A stretch of DNA of 64,000 bases, from positions 124,253,025 to 124,317,024 of the forward strand of contig NC_134539.1 of assembly GCF_050624435.1 (NCBI RefSeq), read 5' to 3'. This DNA comes from Tenrec ecaudatus (lineage: Eukaryota > Chordata > Mammalia > Afrosoricida > Tenrecidae). The notes under the pieces were generated by a model. That model searched no databases, was not told the origin of the DNA, and saw only the letters and a list, made by a program, of their open reading frames with translations. A program made the position numbers and the translations under genes. Shown here piece after piece: positions 33,264-43,777 of the stretch; positions within the stretch are counted from its first letter, which is position 1, and each line of letters starts with the position of its first letter.

Positions 33264-34221
33264 CACACCAGCCTGTGAGCTCACAAGGTGCCAAAGGGAT
33301 CAGTTATCAGGCATCAAAGAACAAAAATTCATATCATTGTGTGCTCACCTCCCCCATACTATCACTAAAGACAAAGTGGGTGAATAAGCAAATGTGGTGA
33401 AGAAAGCTGATGGTGCCCGGCTATCAAAAGATATAGCATCTGGGGTCTTAAAGGCTTGAAGGTAAACAAGCGGCCATCTAGCTCAGAAGCAACAAAGCCC
33501 ACATGGAAGAAGCACACCAGCCTGTGCGATCACAAGGTGTTGAAGGGATCAGGGATCAGGCATCATCAGAACAAAAATCATATCATTGTGAATGAGGGGA
33601 AAGGCAGAATGGAGACTCAAAGCTCATCTGTAGACAACTGGACATCCCCTTACAGAAGGGTCACGGGGAGGAGATGAGCCAGTCAGGGTGTGATGTAGCA
33701 ACAATGAAACATACAACTTTCCTCTAGTTCCTAAATACTTCTTCCCCCTGCCACTATCATGACCCGAATTCTACCTTGCAAGTCTGGCTAGACCAGAGGA
33801 TGTACACTGGTGCAGACAGGAACCAGAAACACAGGGAATTCAGGACAGATGATCCCTTCAGGACCAGTGGTGTAAGTGGCGATACTGGGAGGGTAGAGGG
33901 AGGGTAGGTGGAAAGGGGGAACCGATTACAAGGATCTACATAGAACCTCCTCCCTGCTGGATGGACAACAAAAAAGTGGGTGAAGGGAGATGTTGAACAG
34001 TGTAAAGCATGACAAAATAATAATTTATAAATTGTCAAGGGTTCATGAGGGAAGGGAGAGTGGGGGGAGGGGGGAAATAAGGAACTGATGCCAGAGGCTT
34101 AAGTGGAGAGCAAATGTTTTGAGAATGATGAGGGCAATGAATGTACAAATGTGCTTTACACAATTGGTGTATGTATGGATTGTGATAAGAGTTGTATGAG
34201 CCCCTAGTAAAATGATTTTTT
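33264..34221 (+). mobile_element. Unnamed retroelement family, copy 8, with rearranged 5' end
   Basis: Flanked by TTAAGTATGGCTTCC at 33249-33263 and 34222-34236. It begins with CACACCAGCCTGTG..CAAGGTGCCAAAGGGATCAG, a segment that occurs a second time at 33509-33560. Between them the family sequence restarts at TCACCTCCC..ACTATCACTAAAGAC. Ends CCCCTAGTAAAATG plus tail. 5' template switching or a tandem internal duplication would give this order. Confidence 0.85.
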
Positions 34222-34236
34222 TTAAGTATGGCTTCC

Positions 34237-35221
34237 AACATGAAAGAAAAAACTTTTTTCGTATTGTAAGAAAACAAAATTTATGCAGGAGACAAAAGAG
34301 CAGAAATAAACCCACAATAGGCAGTATCATATGAGTCGTATCCTTAAGAGAGGCAAGAGATATATTTATCAAACAAGAACAAGGTTGTATTAAAAAATTA
34401 GAAAGCAAGCTCTCTTGAAAATTAAAATATATATTTAAAAGGTAGCAATTTTAATAGAGGAGTCAGAAGATACAGTTGAGGAAATCTCCTCTGAATGTAG
34501 AATAAGAAATTAAGATATAGTAAACAAATGGAGAAAATTCATAAGCAGATTAGGTTACTAATTCAGTAGGAATTCCAAAATAATAATAATAATATATGCA
34601 GAAGTGAGAAAACTATCGAAGAGATAATACAAGAAATGTTTCAGATTGAAATGGCCCACTAAACATCAGCACAATTAATAAAACTCACATTCATTTTACT
34701 GTGAAATTTCAAAACACTAAGAATAAGGAGACCCTACAATGTTCCAGAGATAAGAAATGAGATCCCACAAAAGAACAAGAAACAGAAGAGCTTCCAACTT
34801 CTCAAGAACAAGTTGGATGCTACAGAAAAATCAAGAAATGCCTCCATATTCTGAGGAACTTTTTATTTTCAACCCTTAATTATGATTTCAAACAAAAGAT
34901 CAACCAGTGTAAAGGAGTAATTAAAGACTTTCGCTGCTCTTTCTTAGATGACTTCCACAAATAGTCAGTTGTCCCTGATGAGGCAATTATATGTAAGAAG
35001 TTGTGAGAATAGAAACAGCAAGCGTGTACAAGCTCGCCATTCAAATTCAACATCACACCAGAAACAGCCACTAATGAATTAAGGCGGCAAAAAGAAATCG
35101 AAGGTACACAAGCTGTTCGTATCCTCAGCCAAGAGGATTGTCTATGAGGAAACTCCTAATGAATCTACAAGTATACTAAAACTAAATGTATTAATTTACC
35201 GAGACGGTAGGATACTGCTGC
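34237..35221. other. Unassigned AT-rich sequence
   Basis: About 1 kb, A-rich on the plus strand, resembling degraded LINE-like sequence. No motif allows assignment. Confidence 0.25.
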
Positions 35222-35600
35222 TAAAGTGCCATCAGGTTGGTTCCTAATGGTAGCGACCTTATGTACTGCTGAAGGAGACACGCCGAGTCTTGAACCATCC
35301 CCCCAATTGTTACGCTTGAGCTCAGTGTTGCAACCACTATGTCTGCTCATCTCTCAAGAGTTTTCTTTTCCTACTTCACTAAGCACGATGCCCTTTTCCA
35401 GGGACTGGTCTCTCTTGATAGCATGCCCCAAGTAGGTGAGATGAAGTCCTGCCATCCTTATTTCTAAGGACCAGTCTGGCTATATTCCCTCCAGGACAGA
35501 TTGGTTTGTTCTTCTGGAAGTCTGTGGGATGGTCAATATTCGTCACCAGCACCATAATTCCAAGGCATGAATTATTCTTTGGTATTTCTTATTCCATGTC
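35222..35600 (-). mobile_element. RTE/BovB-like LINE 3' end
   Basis: The reverse complement of the RTE 3' UTR and C-terminus: GCCATCAGGTTGGTTCCTAA, CTAAGCACGATGCCCTTTTC, CAGGGACTGGTCTCTCTTG, ATTCCAAGGCATGAATTATTC. Same element type as at 16196 and 29745. Confidence 0.7.
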
Positions 35601-35829
35601 TAACTTCCTTCTTCAGTGTGCACCACTGTCTGTCAGTTTGTGTGTTGCTGGGATGCTGGAAGTCAGGTTGCCCATTTTTCAAATACCAGCAGGGTTGCCC
35701 AAAGAGAACATATTTCAGAGGCGCTTCCAGACTAAGAACAAACGACAAAGAAGGAATAGGCTGTCCACTTAGCAGGGATTCGCCACTGAAAACCACATGA
35801 ATAGACGCAGCAGGATGCTAGTAAGGAAT

Positions 35830-37135
35830 AACTGTAAGATAAAAATATTTAATGCAACAGAGTAAAGAACCCAGAAATAAATCCATCCATCCACAGATAG
35901 CTGATCTTTGACAAAGGACCAACACATATAAAGGAAGAAGAGACGGCCTCTTCCACAAATGGTGCTGGGAAAACTGCATTTCCATTTGCAGAAGATTGAA
36001 ACAGGATCTATAGCTCATTCATATGAAAACAAACAAAAAGCCTCATGATGGATTATAGACCTGATTATAACCCTTAGAACTATAAAGAGCACCAATGGAA
36101 AAAATAGGGACAAACTTAGAGATACTAGTATATGTCATAAACAAAATGAAACACACATACACAGCAGAAGACAGATGTATAATTTAGACCTTTTAAAAAT
36201 AAGACACTTGAGTATATCAAAATATTTCTCCAGAAGAGTACAAAGACCACCCACGGTCTAGGGGGGGATATGGGGACAGCAACATAACAAGCAAGGGATT
36301 CATCGCTAAAATCTATAGAAAAGATCAACAACTCGACAAGAAAGAGGCAAGTGACTCAATTTTGAAATGGGCAAAGGACATGAACAGACATTAATCAACA
36401 AAGACATGCAAGTGAGCAACGAGCTTGCCATCATTACCCATCTGAGCTGTGAGTGAAAACAATGATGAGATATCATCTTATTCCAAAATTGGTAGCCAAG
36501 TTCAAAAACGCAGACCACAACAAATGCTGGAGGAGGTGCAGAGAGTTTGGAAGCCCCGTACACGGCTGGTTGGACAATCAACTGTGTTGCTTTGTATATA
36601 CCCTACAGAAGTAAAACCACGATCAGAGAGATAGATACACACCCATGCTCATCAGAACACTAGTCACAGTAGCAAGAACACAGCAACAACCTAATGCCCA
36701 TCAATGGGAGAATAGATAAGCAAGCTTTGGTACATACACACAATGGAGTATATGGCAAACAATGGAACACCTCGTGGCATGGATGGCTTCGGATTAGTGA
36801 AGTTGTCGATCACAAAGGAAACAAATATTGTATGAGACCACTGATATGAGATAAAAATCAATCAAAGATTTTCATATCATAAACAACAAATTGTGATGGT
36901 TACCAGAGTGGGGAGAGAGGAGGAGAATGGGCAGTAATGGACTAGAGGGTAGACAGGTATAAACTCGGGAGAAAGGTATGACAGTATCCTAAAAGAGGGA
37001 GATGGGGAAAAAGCAGGGATGGAAATGGGAAAAGCCATCAGGGAGGTTGGTAGGGTTGTTGAATGCAAAATTTATGATCTGAGATGTAAGTTCACACTAA
37101 TTCACACTAAAAAGTTTGAAAGGAAAAATATCAGA
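35830..37135 (+). repeat. L1 ORF2 C-terminus and 3' UTR
   Basis: Landmarks in order: ACCCAGAAATAAATCCATCC, GACAAAGGACCAACACAT, TGGTGCTGGGAAAACTGC, GGCAAAGGACATGAACAG, ATGATGAGATATCATCTTA, GGAGGAGGTGCAGAGAG, ACACAATGGAGTATATGGC, then a purine-rich 3' UTR to 37050. Multiple stops. Confidence 0.75.
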
Positions 37136-37141
37136 TAGCTC

Positions 37142-37645
37142 TGTGGTAGTTACATAATCTGGTGTCAACTTGAGACTATTAAGAGTGAAGGGGTGGAGTT
37201 TAGCCTGTTAATCAGGTCACAGCTTGACGACCTCATTTGGAGATGCCACAGAGATAAACAGCTCACTGGAGGTCAGACACAATCTCTTCCTGTTGACAAG
37301 ACACATGGAGCTACACTGAAGGAGCCAGAGCCCTGGAGCTGGAGGAGCCACATGGAAACCCGCATCAGCGCTGAGATGTTTTCATCGCCACTGGATCCAC
37401 AAGACTTTCCACCCACTGGCCTGTGATATTCCTGCATTTTGGCATCATTGCCTGTGTGGTGTGAGTCTAAAGAGGAATTTATAGATTGGTATAGGATATA
37501 TGGGCTAATATCAGACTTAAGAACACTTGATCTGGACTGGCTGGGATGTTTTCTCAATATTCAACTGCTCTTTTATATAAAACTCTTTCTTATCCACACA
37601 TGAGTGTGCATGAATTTGTTTCTCTAGTCAACCCAGACTAACACA
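37142..37645 (+). mobile_element. ERVL-like solo LTR with perfect 5-bp duplication
   Basis: It begins TGTGGTAGTTACATAATCTG and ends CAACCCAGACTAACACA. Both flanks are AGCTC (37137-37141, 37646-37650), the 5-bp duplication expected for ERV-L. Close relative of 24219-24760. It lies between L1 sequences. Confidence 0.88.
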
Positions 37646-37650
37646 AGCTC

Positions 37651-37960
37651 TAAAATTAATTATCTAGATATAACTCCAACAATGGTGTATGGAGTCTCTA
37701 CACTGTGAACCTACAAAATATTGACAAAGAAAATAAAAAGGACCTACATAAATGGAGACACCTCCATACGCGTGGATCAGAAAACGTAATGTTACGAAGA
37801 TGTCACTTCTCCTCCCAATTATCAATAGACCCAATACAATCTCAATCAAAACCTCAGAAGATATTTTGGCAGATACTGACAATCTGATTCTGTAATTTAT
37901 GTGGAAAGGTAAAATAACTGCAATAACCAAGTGATTTTGAAAAAGACGTTGGATGAGTCA
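37651..37960 (+). repeat. L1 ORF2 fragment
   Basis: Landmarks: AAATAAAAAGGACCTACATAA, ACGCGTGGATCAGAAAACG, AATAGACCCAATACAATCTC, AATCAAAACCTCAGAAGAT, TTTATGTGGAAAGGTAAAAT. This is the region just upstream of the 3' part of ORF2. Confidence 0.7.
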
Positions 37961-37991
37961 TTTTACCTTATTGTATGTCTTACTATATATC

Positions 37992-38165
37992 TCCACTGCC
38001 ATCAAGTTGATCCCGACTCATGACCCTATAGGACAGGGGAGACTTGACCCTACGGGTTTCCAAAACTGTAACTCTTTACAGGAGTAGAAAGCCTCATCTT
38101 TCTTCTGCAGAACAGCTGGTAGTTTGAACTGCTGACCTTGCAGTTAGCAGCCCAAACCACCAGCC
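37992..38165 (-). repeat. AfroSINE
   Basis: Complement order: ACTGCCATCAAGTTGATCCC, GACTCATGACCCTATAGGAC, TTTCCAAAACTGTAACTCTT, TAGTTTGAACTGCTGACCTT, GCAGTTAGCAGCCCAA. Adjacent to a plus-strand copy, forming an inverted pair. Confidence 0.85.
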
Positions 38166-38300
38166 ATGCTGAGGTAGAAAGAGGGGGCTGTCTATTCCTG
38201 TAAAGAATTACAGTCTCCGAAATCCAGAGGCAGCTCCCCCCTGTCCTATAGGGTCACTATGAAAGGTAATCAAGGTGATGGCAGTGAGTTTGGTTTTATG
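38166..38300 (+). repeat. AfroSINE, 3' half
   Basis: GGGGCTGTCTATTCCTGTAA, AGAATTACAGTCTCCGAAA, CTGTCCTATAGGGTCACTAT, GGCAGTGAGTTTGGTTTTA. It abuts the minus copy at 37992-38165. Confidence 0.85.
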
Positions 38301-38362
38301 TACGGTCCCCTAAGTTTATATGGTTTCCTAAGGCTGCCGTAACAAACTACCACAGTGAGCTT

Positions 38363-38668
38363 ATGTTTTTAATCATTTTATTGGGGGCTCGTACAACTCT
38401 TATCACAATCTATACATCCATCCATTGTGCCAAGCACATTTATATATTTGTTGACAGCATCATTCTCAAAACATTTTCTTTCTACTTGAGCCCTTGGCAT
38501 CGGCTCCACATTTTCCCCTCCCTCTCCGCGGCCCCTCCCTCATGAACCCCAGCTAATTTATAAATTATTATTATTTTGTCATGTCTTACACTGCCTGACG
38601 TCTCCTTTCACCCACTTTTCTGTTGTTCATTTCCCCAGGGAGGGGATTATATGTAGATCCTCATGATT
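38363..38668 (-). mobile_element. Unnamed retroelement family, copy 9
   Basis: Minus-strand copy with tail at the left (TTTTTAATCATTTTATTGGG), truncated after the CAGGGAGGGGATTATATG region. Inside the old repeat at 38325-39000. The target duplication is not clear. Confidence 0.75.
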
Positions 38669-38854
38669 GGTTAAAGTGTGTTATTTTTGGAAAGAAAGGA
38701 AAAATTGTTGGCTCACAGTTCTGGAGATTAATGGTCCAAATTCAATTTGTTCGCAGGGTCATGTTCTCTTGGAAGATTCTAAAAATAACAATTTCTTGTC
38801 TCTCCCAGTTTCTGAGAGTCCAAGCTGCAGCATAACTCTATCATTACATGAGGG

Positions 38855-38877
38855 TCTGTCTGTCTGTCTGTCTGTCT
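38855..38877 (+). repeat. (TCTG)n microsatellite
   Basis: About six uninterrupted TCTG units. Confidence 0.9.
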
Positions 38878-39369
38878 CTCCTCCTCTTTGATAGTAACAC
38901 CCCCCTTTTCTGCTAGGACATCATGTTAGCTGGTAACATTTCCAGAGACCCAATTTCCAAACAAGGTCATGTACCAGATGTTGAGACTCAACAGAACATA
39001 GCAGGATTCTCATCAAAAGAGGAAAAACACAGGATAACATTTCAAGGTCTCAAAGGACTCCAGGCATACTGGAGCCAAGGAGACTGGAGGAACTCTGAGG
39101 TTGTCTTTAAAACAAACCAAAAATATCTCCTGAAGTCTTCTTAGAATAATAAAAAAAGAAATGTTAATTTGACGGTAAAAGCATCTGCCCTGAGCATTGT
39201 GTTCTTTTAAGAACCGTGCGCATTCAATTGGAGTGATGATTATGATTTCAAGAATTGGATAGGAGCCGTTAGGGGTAGTGAGTATGTTCAAGAGGAGGGT
39301 GAAGAACTCAGAGGAGGAGGGTGAGCATGACGGCACATGTCGAAGGACGTAGAGCCATGCTGCTGAATC

Positions 39370-39640
39370 AGACAGGTATGAATGCTTGCGCTGGCTCATG
39401 TTTTATATGGATAATCTCAGCAACAACAAATTATATAGATGGCCAATACGTACATGGAAAGATGCTTGCCTTCACTTGCCATCAAGAAATGCACCTTCGA
39501 ACGACAGGAAATGCTGCTACACGCCTCTTAGAAAGGCTGCAATGCAAAGGCTCAAGTCCCGATGATGCCAAGCGAGGATAAGGAGGGGACCCGACAGCAA
39601 CTGTCAAACATTCGCGGTGGGAATGCAGAGGGTACTGACA
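39370..39640 (+). repeat. L1 3' fragment, left part of the ERV-L host
   Basis: GAATGCTTGCGCTGGCTC, GAAATGCACCTTCGAACG, AAAGGCTGCAATGCAAAGG, GATGATGCCAAGCGAGGATA, TTCGCGGTGGGAATGCAG follow the L1 3' order. Probably the same L1 resumes at 41080 and again at 48252. Confidence 0.6.
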
Positions 39641-39746
39641 CTTGCTCCACACAAATGTGGGCGTCTTAGAGAGTTAAGCATTCACTTACCATCTATTTTA
39701 GGGTACAAAAGAGATTCCACCGCAAAATACAATTTAAAGAGAACAT

Positions 39747-40283
39747 TCAGGGGTACCCCCCCCCCCAAAAAAATGCTCATTTGTTTTTTTGGGTTTTTGG
39801 AGTTTGTTCCACCAGGTCAGACTGTTAATCAAACTTTCTATTTAAAGGTTCTGAAAAGATAGTGTAACAGTGTGTGACAAAAAAGGCCTGATTTGTGGCA
39901 GACGGGGGACTGGTTTTGCCACCATGATAATGCACCTGCTCACGCAGCCATCTCAGTGCGCCAGTTTTGGACACAAAACAGCCTATCTCTCTTCCCCCTC
40001 GCACCTTACTCACCTGCCCTCACTCCATGCAACTTCTTTTTGTTCCTGTGAATGCAAAGGGACATGAAAGGACAGACAGTTGACTACGCAGAAGAGGTAA
40101 AGAAACAAATAGGGAGATGCTGTCAGCCATCCAAACAGATGAGTTTGAAAAAGGTTCCCAGAATGGATTTGCAAATTTGACTAATGTATTAAGTGTAATG
40201 GAGAGTACTTTGTGATAAGGTTGGTTTGCAAAAAATAAATACATAACTTTGAAAAAAGTATATTTTAAGGGGGTCCCACTCGT
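39747..40283 (+). mobile_element. Decayed mariner transposon with transposase remnant
   Basis: The ends AGGGGTACCCCCCC and TTAAGGGGGTCCCACTCGTG are imperfect inverted repeats of mariner type. Between them, in broken frames, are transposase motifs: VPPGQTVNQTFYLKVLKR (39804-39859), RPDLWQTGDWFCHHDNAPAHA (about 39886-39948, with a catalytic Asp in HHDNAPAH), a diverged PRTLLTC segment where YSPDLAP should be, and a DEFEK..NGF segment near 40138-40170 matching the C-terminal EFQKCFQQW region. The N-terminal half is missing. Not functional. Confidence 0.8.
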
Positions 40284-40295
40284 GTATTCAGTTTT

Positions 40296-40357
40296 TTTTG
40301 TTTTTTGTTTTGTTTTTTTTGTTTGTTTGTTTTTAACAATTTATTGGGGCTCATACA
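40296..40357 (-). mobile_element. Unnamed retroelement family, copy 10 (62-bp insertion)
   Basis: Flanked by CGTGTATTCAGTTTT at 40281-40295 and 40358-40372 (15 bp, exact). The body is a T-rich (A-tail complement) stretch plus AACAATTTATTGGGGCTCATACA, the extreme 3' end of the family read backwards. An extreme 5' truncation. It hit the end of the mariner element. Confidence 0.88.
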
Positions 40358-40372
40358 CGTGTATTCAGTTTT

Positions 40373-40666
40373 AAAAGAAACAGAGACAACGCATCATCTG
40401 GATGAGGGGGGCCATCAACACGAGGTCAAAGTGTCATCTAAGGGTTTGTTGGCAGAGCAAGCTTTAAAGGGGCATGGGAAGCCCAAAGAAACGGTCACAA
40501 AAGCATGATTGGTGCAGATCAATACATCCCACTTCTAGGTGGAACTACAGCAGCAGGAATGGGACGGCCATTGGGGCGCGGACACTGTTAGACAGATAGG
40601 CTTACAAGATTGTTAGATAGAACTTACAGGGGCTTCCTACCAAGGCAGTCAGGGTAAGACTCATGA
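40373..40666. other. Unassigned, possibly L1-derived
   Basis: CAATACATCCCACTTCTAGGTGG near 40520 resembles the L1 3' motif ATYCCACTCCTAGGTAT, so part may belong to the L1 host of the provirus. Otherwise nothing recognised. Confidence 0.3.
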
Positions 40667-40879
40667 CTATGAGACCCCCTTTAGTGCCCCCATTGTAAGA
40701 AGGACCAGCCAACCAGCTTCCCTATACTTGTCATCCTTATAAAACACCTGGAAAATATCAAACATACGATCACTCGCAGCCTCTCCTTTAACCAGCACCT
40801 CATCTATCAGTGGTGCTACTGTAGGTACTACCTTTGCTAATTCACACCATGGGTCAAAGATGTACCCAGGCGAGCCCAA
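40667..40879 (-). pseudogene. Inverted ERV-L gag fragment, 70-codon open frame
   Basis: The minus-strand frame contains VPTVAPLIDEVLVKGEAASD, RMFDIF and DDKYREAGW, the same segment as in the provirus gag at 41840-42010 (which has a stop after FDIF; here the frame reads through). It lies 280 nt left of the provirus 5' LTR and in the opposite orientation. It is not part of that provirus as it stands; no LTR or PBS accompanies it. Most likely a remnant of another ERV-L copy or a rearranged piece. A host role is not supported. Confidence 0.75.
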
Positions 40880-41079
40880 GGAGACACTGCCTCACCCCAG
40901 ACCTGCCTGCTGGGGAGGATCAAAGGCTATCTACTTACCAAGGCACTCTGCCTAAAGGCAAGATTACCTACATTCCCGCCTAATGATCTGAAAGGATTGG
41001 ATGGAGGTTTAATCTGTGTGGGGACTCTGCTCATGTATTTTGGGCTGTAACTGCCATCTATTGCCTTTTGCAAACCAGG

Positions 41080-41154
41080 ATGCTCAGATATGACCCAGAA
41101 AGTCTATTCCTAGGCATTTACTCCAGAAAAATGAAAAGTTATGGACTCACAAAG
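41080..41154 (+). repeat. L1 3' fragment immediately left of the provirus
   Basis: GATATGACCCAGAAAGTCTATTCC, TAGGCATTTACTCCAGAAAA, ATGAAAAGTTATGGACTCAC is L1 ORF2/3' sequence that continues, after the provirus, at 48252 (ATGTGTGTGAATATTTATAAC and so on). The provirus inserted into it. Confidence 0.85.
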
Positions 41155-41718
41155 TGAGGTAGTGAGTTTATTGTGCCAACCTGGTCGATAAACACATGTG
41201 GGGTTGATTAAAGGGCAGAGAGATAAATAGCTCAGCGAGCCTCGCCTTTCTTGTCTCTTGCTCTTTGATCATCCGACCAGTGTGCGGCTGCCTTAGCTTG
41301 TTCTCTGCCTCAATTTGCAAGCTACACTCCCTGTGGGACACCTAACCTGTGGACTGTGTCACTGTAATTTGAGGTTCCTTCAAGACCTGCTTCGCCACAC
41401 CATTGGAATGTACATCTCTTGAGCTGGGGACTGTCAGACCCTGTCATCTGGCTGACTGTTGGTGACCTGCCTTGCTGTTTGCTGCCTGTGCCCGGATAAC
41501 CTGAATTGCTCTACAGAGGACTACCCGGTGGCCTTCAAGACTTGAAGGACTGCCAGTGTCTCACAGCTGTCTCACAGGAGTGAGTTGCACTGAACCATTT
41601 GTACTGCTTTATAATTTTACTGTTTATTTCTTGTGTTATATATCTATCTCGCTGTATAAATATATGTATAAAATTATTAGCAATCTGGTTTTGTCTCTCT
41701 AGAGAACCCTGTCTAACA
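41155..41718 (+). repeat. ERV-L 5' LTR
   Basis: It begins TGAGGTAGTGAGTTTATTG and ends AGAGAACCCTGTCTAACA. TATAAATATATGTATAAAATT lies near the 3' end. It matches the 3' LTR (47707-48251) along its length. Confidence 0.92.
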
Positions 41719-41722
41719 CGTT

Positions 41723-41734
41723 TGGTACCAGGAG
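41723..41734 (+). other. Primer binding site, tRNA-Leu(UAA)
   Basis: TGGTACCAGGAG, four bases after the LTR end, is complementary to the 3' end of tRNA-Leu(UAA) (...CTCCTGGTACCA). This primer is characteristic of ERV-L and gives the family its name. Confidence 0.85.
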
Positions 41735-41761
41735 AGCTTCTAGAGAAATAAAATCATAAAT

Positions 41762-43436
41762 ATGAGCTTCTTAAATTGGCTTTCCAGGCTGATTAGTCTT
41801 AACAGCACTAATAATGCTACTTCCACACCCCAAAGCATGGATAAGTCTGCTACTCTTACTGATCCATTGTGTGAATTAGCAGAGCTAGTACCTACAGTAG
41901 CACCACTGATAGATGAGGTGCTGGTTAAAGGAGAGGCTGCGAGTGATCGTATCTTTGATATTTTCTAGTTTTGTCAGGATGACAAATATAGGGAAGCTGG
42001 TTGGGTGGTCCTTCATGGAAAGTGTGATTAAGGAGAGGGATGGTCTCAGAGCCTCAGAAGTGCGCCTCAGGTGCAGACAAACAGATTTGAAAGCTTCCAT
42101 CTGTGCGACAAAGGAAAGCCTTCTCTCCCCTAGTAATAGAGCTGACATTGCTGAGAACCAGGTCCAGAGTCTCATTATACGAGTGGCTGAATTACAACAT
42201 CAGCTGAATTTCAGATCCAGAGTAGTATCTGGTACCAAAGTGAGGGCATTGATTGGGAAAAGTTTGGACCCTGAAACATGGGATGGGAACATATGGGCTG
42301 ATGATCCAGAAGAGCAGGATACTGAGCCCTTAGAAACAATTGACCCACCCCAGTCAATAGATTCACCCCTCCCAGCTGAAAGTATTAATTCATAATCCAC
42401 ACCTGAGCAAATTAGCCAAACTCTTCAAGTTGATATGCCAGGTGGGGCTGCATCGGTAGCATTGCCTGAGGGAGGTGCCTTACAAGCTATTGCTGAGAGC
42501 ACCCAGGAAACACCCTCACCACCCACTATTTCCTCTAGACCTGTCACTAAAATTAAATCTCAGAAATCTCCTAAAGGTGAGGTTGAGATGATTACCCAAC
42601 AAGAAGCATGCTATACTCACAAAGATCTGCTCGAGTTTTCAAATACAAGCAGAAGTCTGGGGAATATCCCTGGGAATTGTTACTAAGGGTGTGGGATACT
42701 GGTGCACAAAAATATATTATTAGATCGCTCTGAGTTTCTGGATATGGGACCCCTAAGCACAGACTCTTCTTTCAATGTCTCTGCGAGAGAGGCTAAGAGA
42801 GGATATAATTCTTTATTTGGTTGGTTTGCTGAAGCATAGACTGCCAGATGCCCTAGATTAGACCAACTTGAAGTACCTGACCTACCTTGGTACACTGTAG
42901 AGGAAGGCATCCAAAAACTTAGAGAAATTGGTATGTTAGAATGGGTCTATCAAGATATTCCCATAGACCCAAAAAGGGGGTGTCCTGAGGACATACCCTT
43001 TACCACAACCATAAGGAACAAGTTTGTGAAGTGGGCCCTAGCATCTTAAGACTCCTGTAATTGCTATTTTATGTGCACCAGGATTAACAGTGGGCACTGC
43101 CCTAAGTGAACTCCGACACTTGCCCACAATGGGGCTGATTGGTCCCTATGATGGGAGAGGGCAGATGTCAGCACTGAATCAACAGGGTGAACATGTTATC
43201 ATAGACAACAAGGTTTCCATAGTAATCAAAGCAACCTGCCTCGTGTGGAATTATGGCATTGGCTACTGAGCCACGGTGTCCCTAGGAATGAAATAGATGG
43301 GAAACCTACTAAATATTTACGTGATCTGTACAGGCGGAAGAATGGTAGATCAGGTGAACAGCAGAATAGACAGTCACGATCGCTCAATCAATTCCCAGAC
43401 CTGAGCCAGTTTACAGACCCACAACCCCTTGAGTGA
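41762..43436 (+). pseudogene. ERV-L gag, broken
   Basis: It begins MSFLNWLSRL at 41762, close after the PBS. Frame 1 (41762-41968) stops after RIFDIF. A frameshift near 41950 moves the open part to 41913-42395 and, past another stop, to 42435-42686. Capsid-like sequence continues with several stops to the C-terminal frame 43245-43436. I see no CCHC zinc knuckle. Function would be virion assembly; as it stands it cannot encode an intact Gag. Confidence 0.75.
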
Positions 43437-43677
43437 GGAGGACCCTACTACATCACCGAAGGTCTATACTGTTATTCTTTCTTCTAGCCTTCCCCAAAGG
43501 GACCTGTGGCCTTTCACAAGAGTGACTGTTCATTGGGGGAAAGGAAATAATCAAATTTTTCGGGGATTACTGGACACTGGCTCAGAACTGACACTAATTC
43601 CAGGAGACCCAAAATGTTTCGAAGGCCCACCAATCAGAGTGGGGCTTATGGAGGTCAAGTTATCAATGGAATTTTAG
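43429..43677 (+). pseudogene. ERV-L aspartic protease, partial
   Basis: An 82-codon frame with the active-site motif LLDTGSELTLIP at about residues 46-57. Retroviral proteases act as dimers and process Gag-Pol. It overlaps the gag frame end by 8 nt. The flap region is followed by a stop at 43675-43677, where the frame should go on; reading resumes in another frame at 43778. Confidence 0.75.
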
Positions 43678-43777
43678 CTCAGGTACACCTCACTATGGGT
43701 CCAGTGAGCCCCTGAACCCATCCTGTGCTTATTTCCCCAGTTCCAGAATGCATCATTGATGTAGACATACTTAGTAA

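Larger units (their letters stand above)
38325..39000 (+). repeat. Old interspersed repeat starting CTGCCGTAACAAACTACCAC, split by copy 9
   Basis: The left part ends at about 38362 (AACAAACTACCACAG). The right part begins GTTGGCTCACAGTTCTGGAG at about 38705 and continues to CCCAATTTCCAAACAAGGTC. Same type as at 6830-7145. It is interrupted by the unnamed family. Confidence 0.5.
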
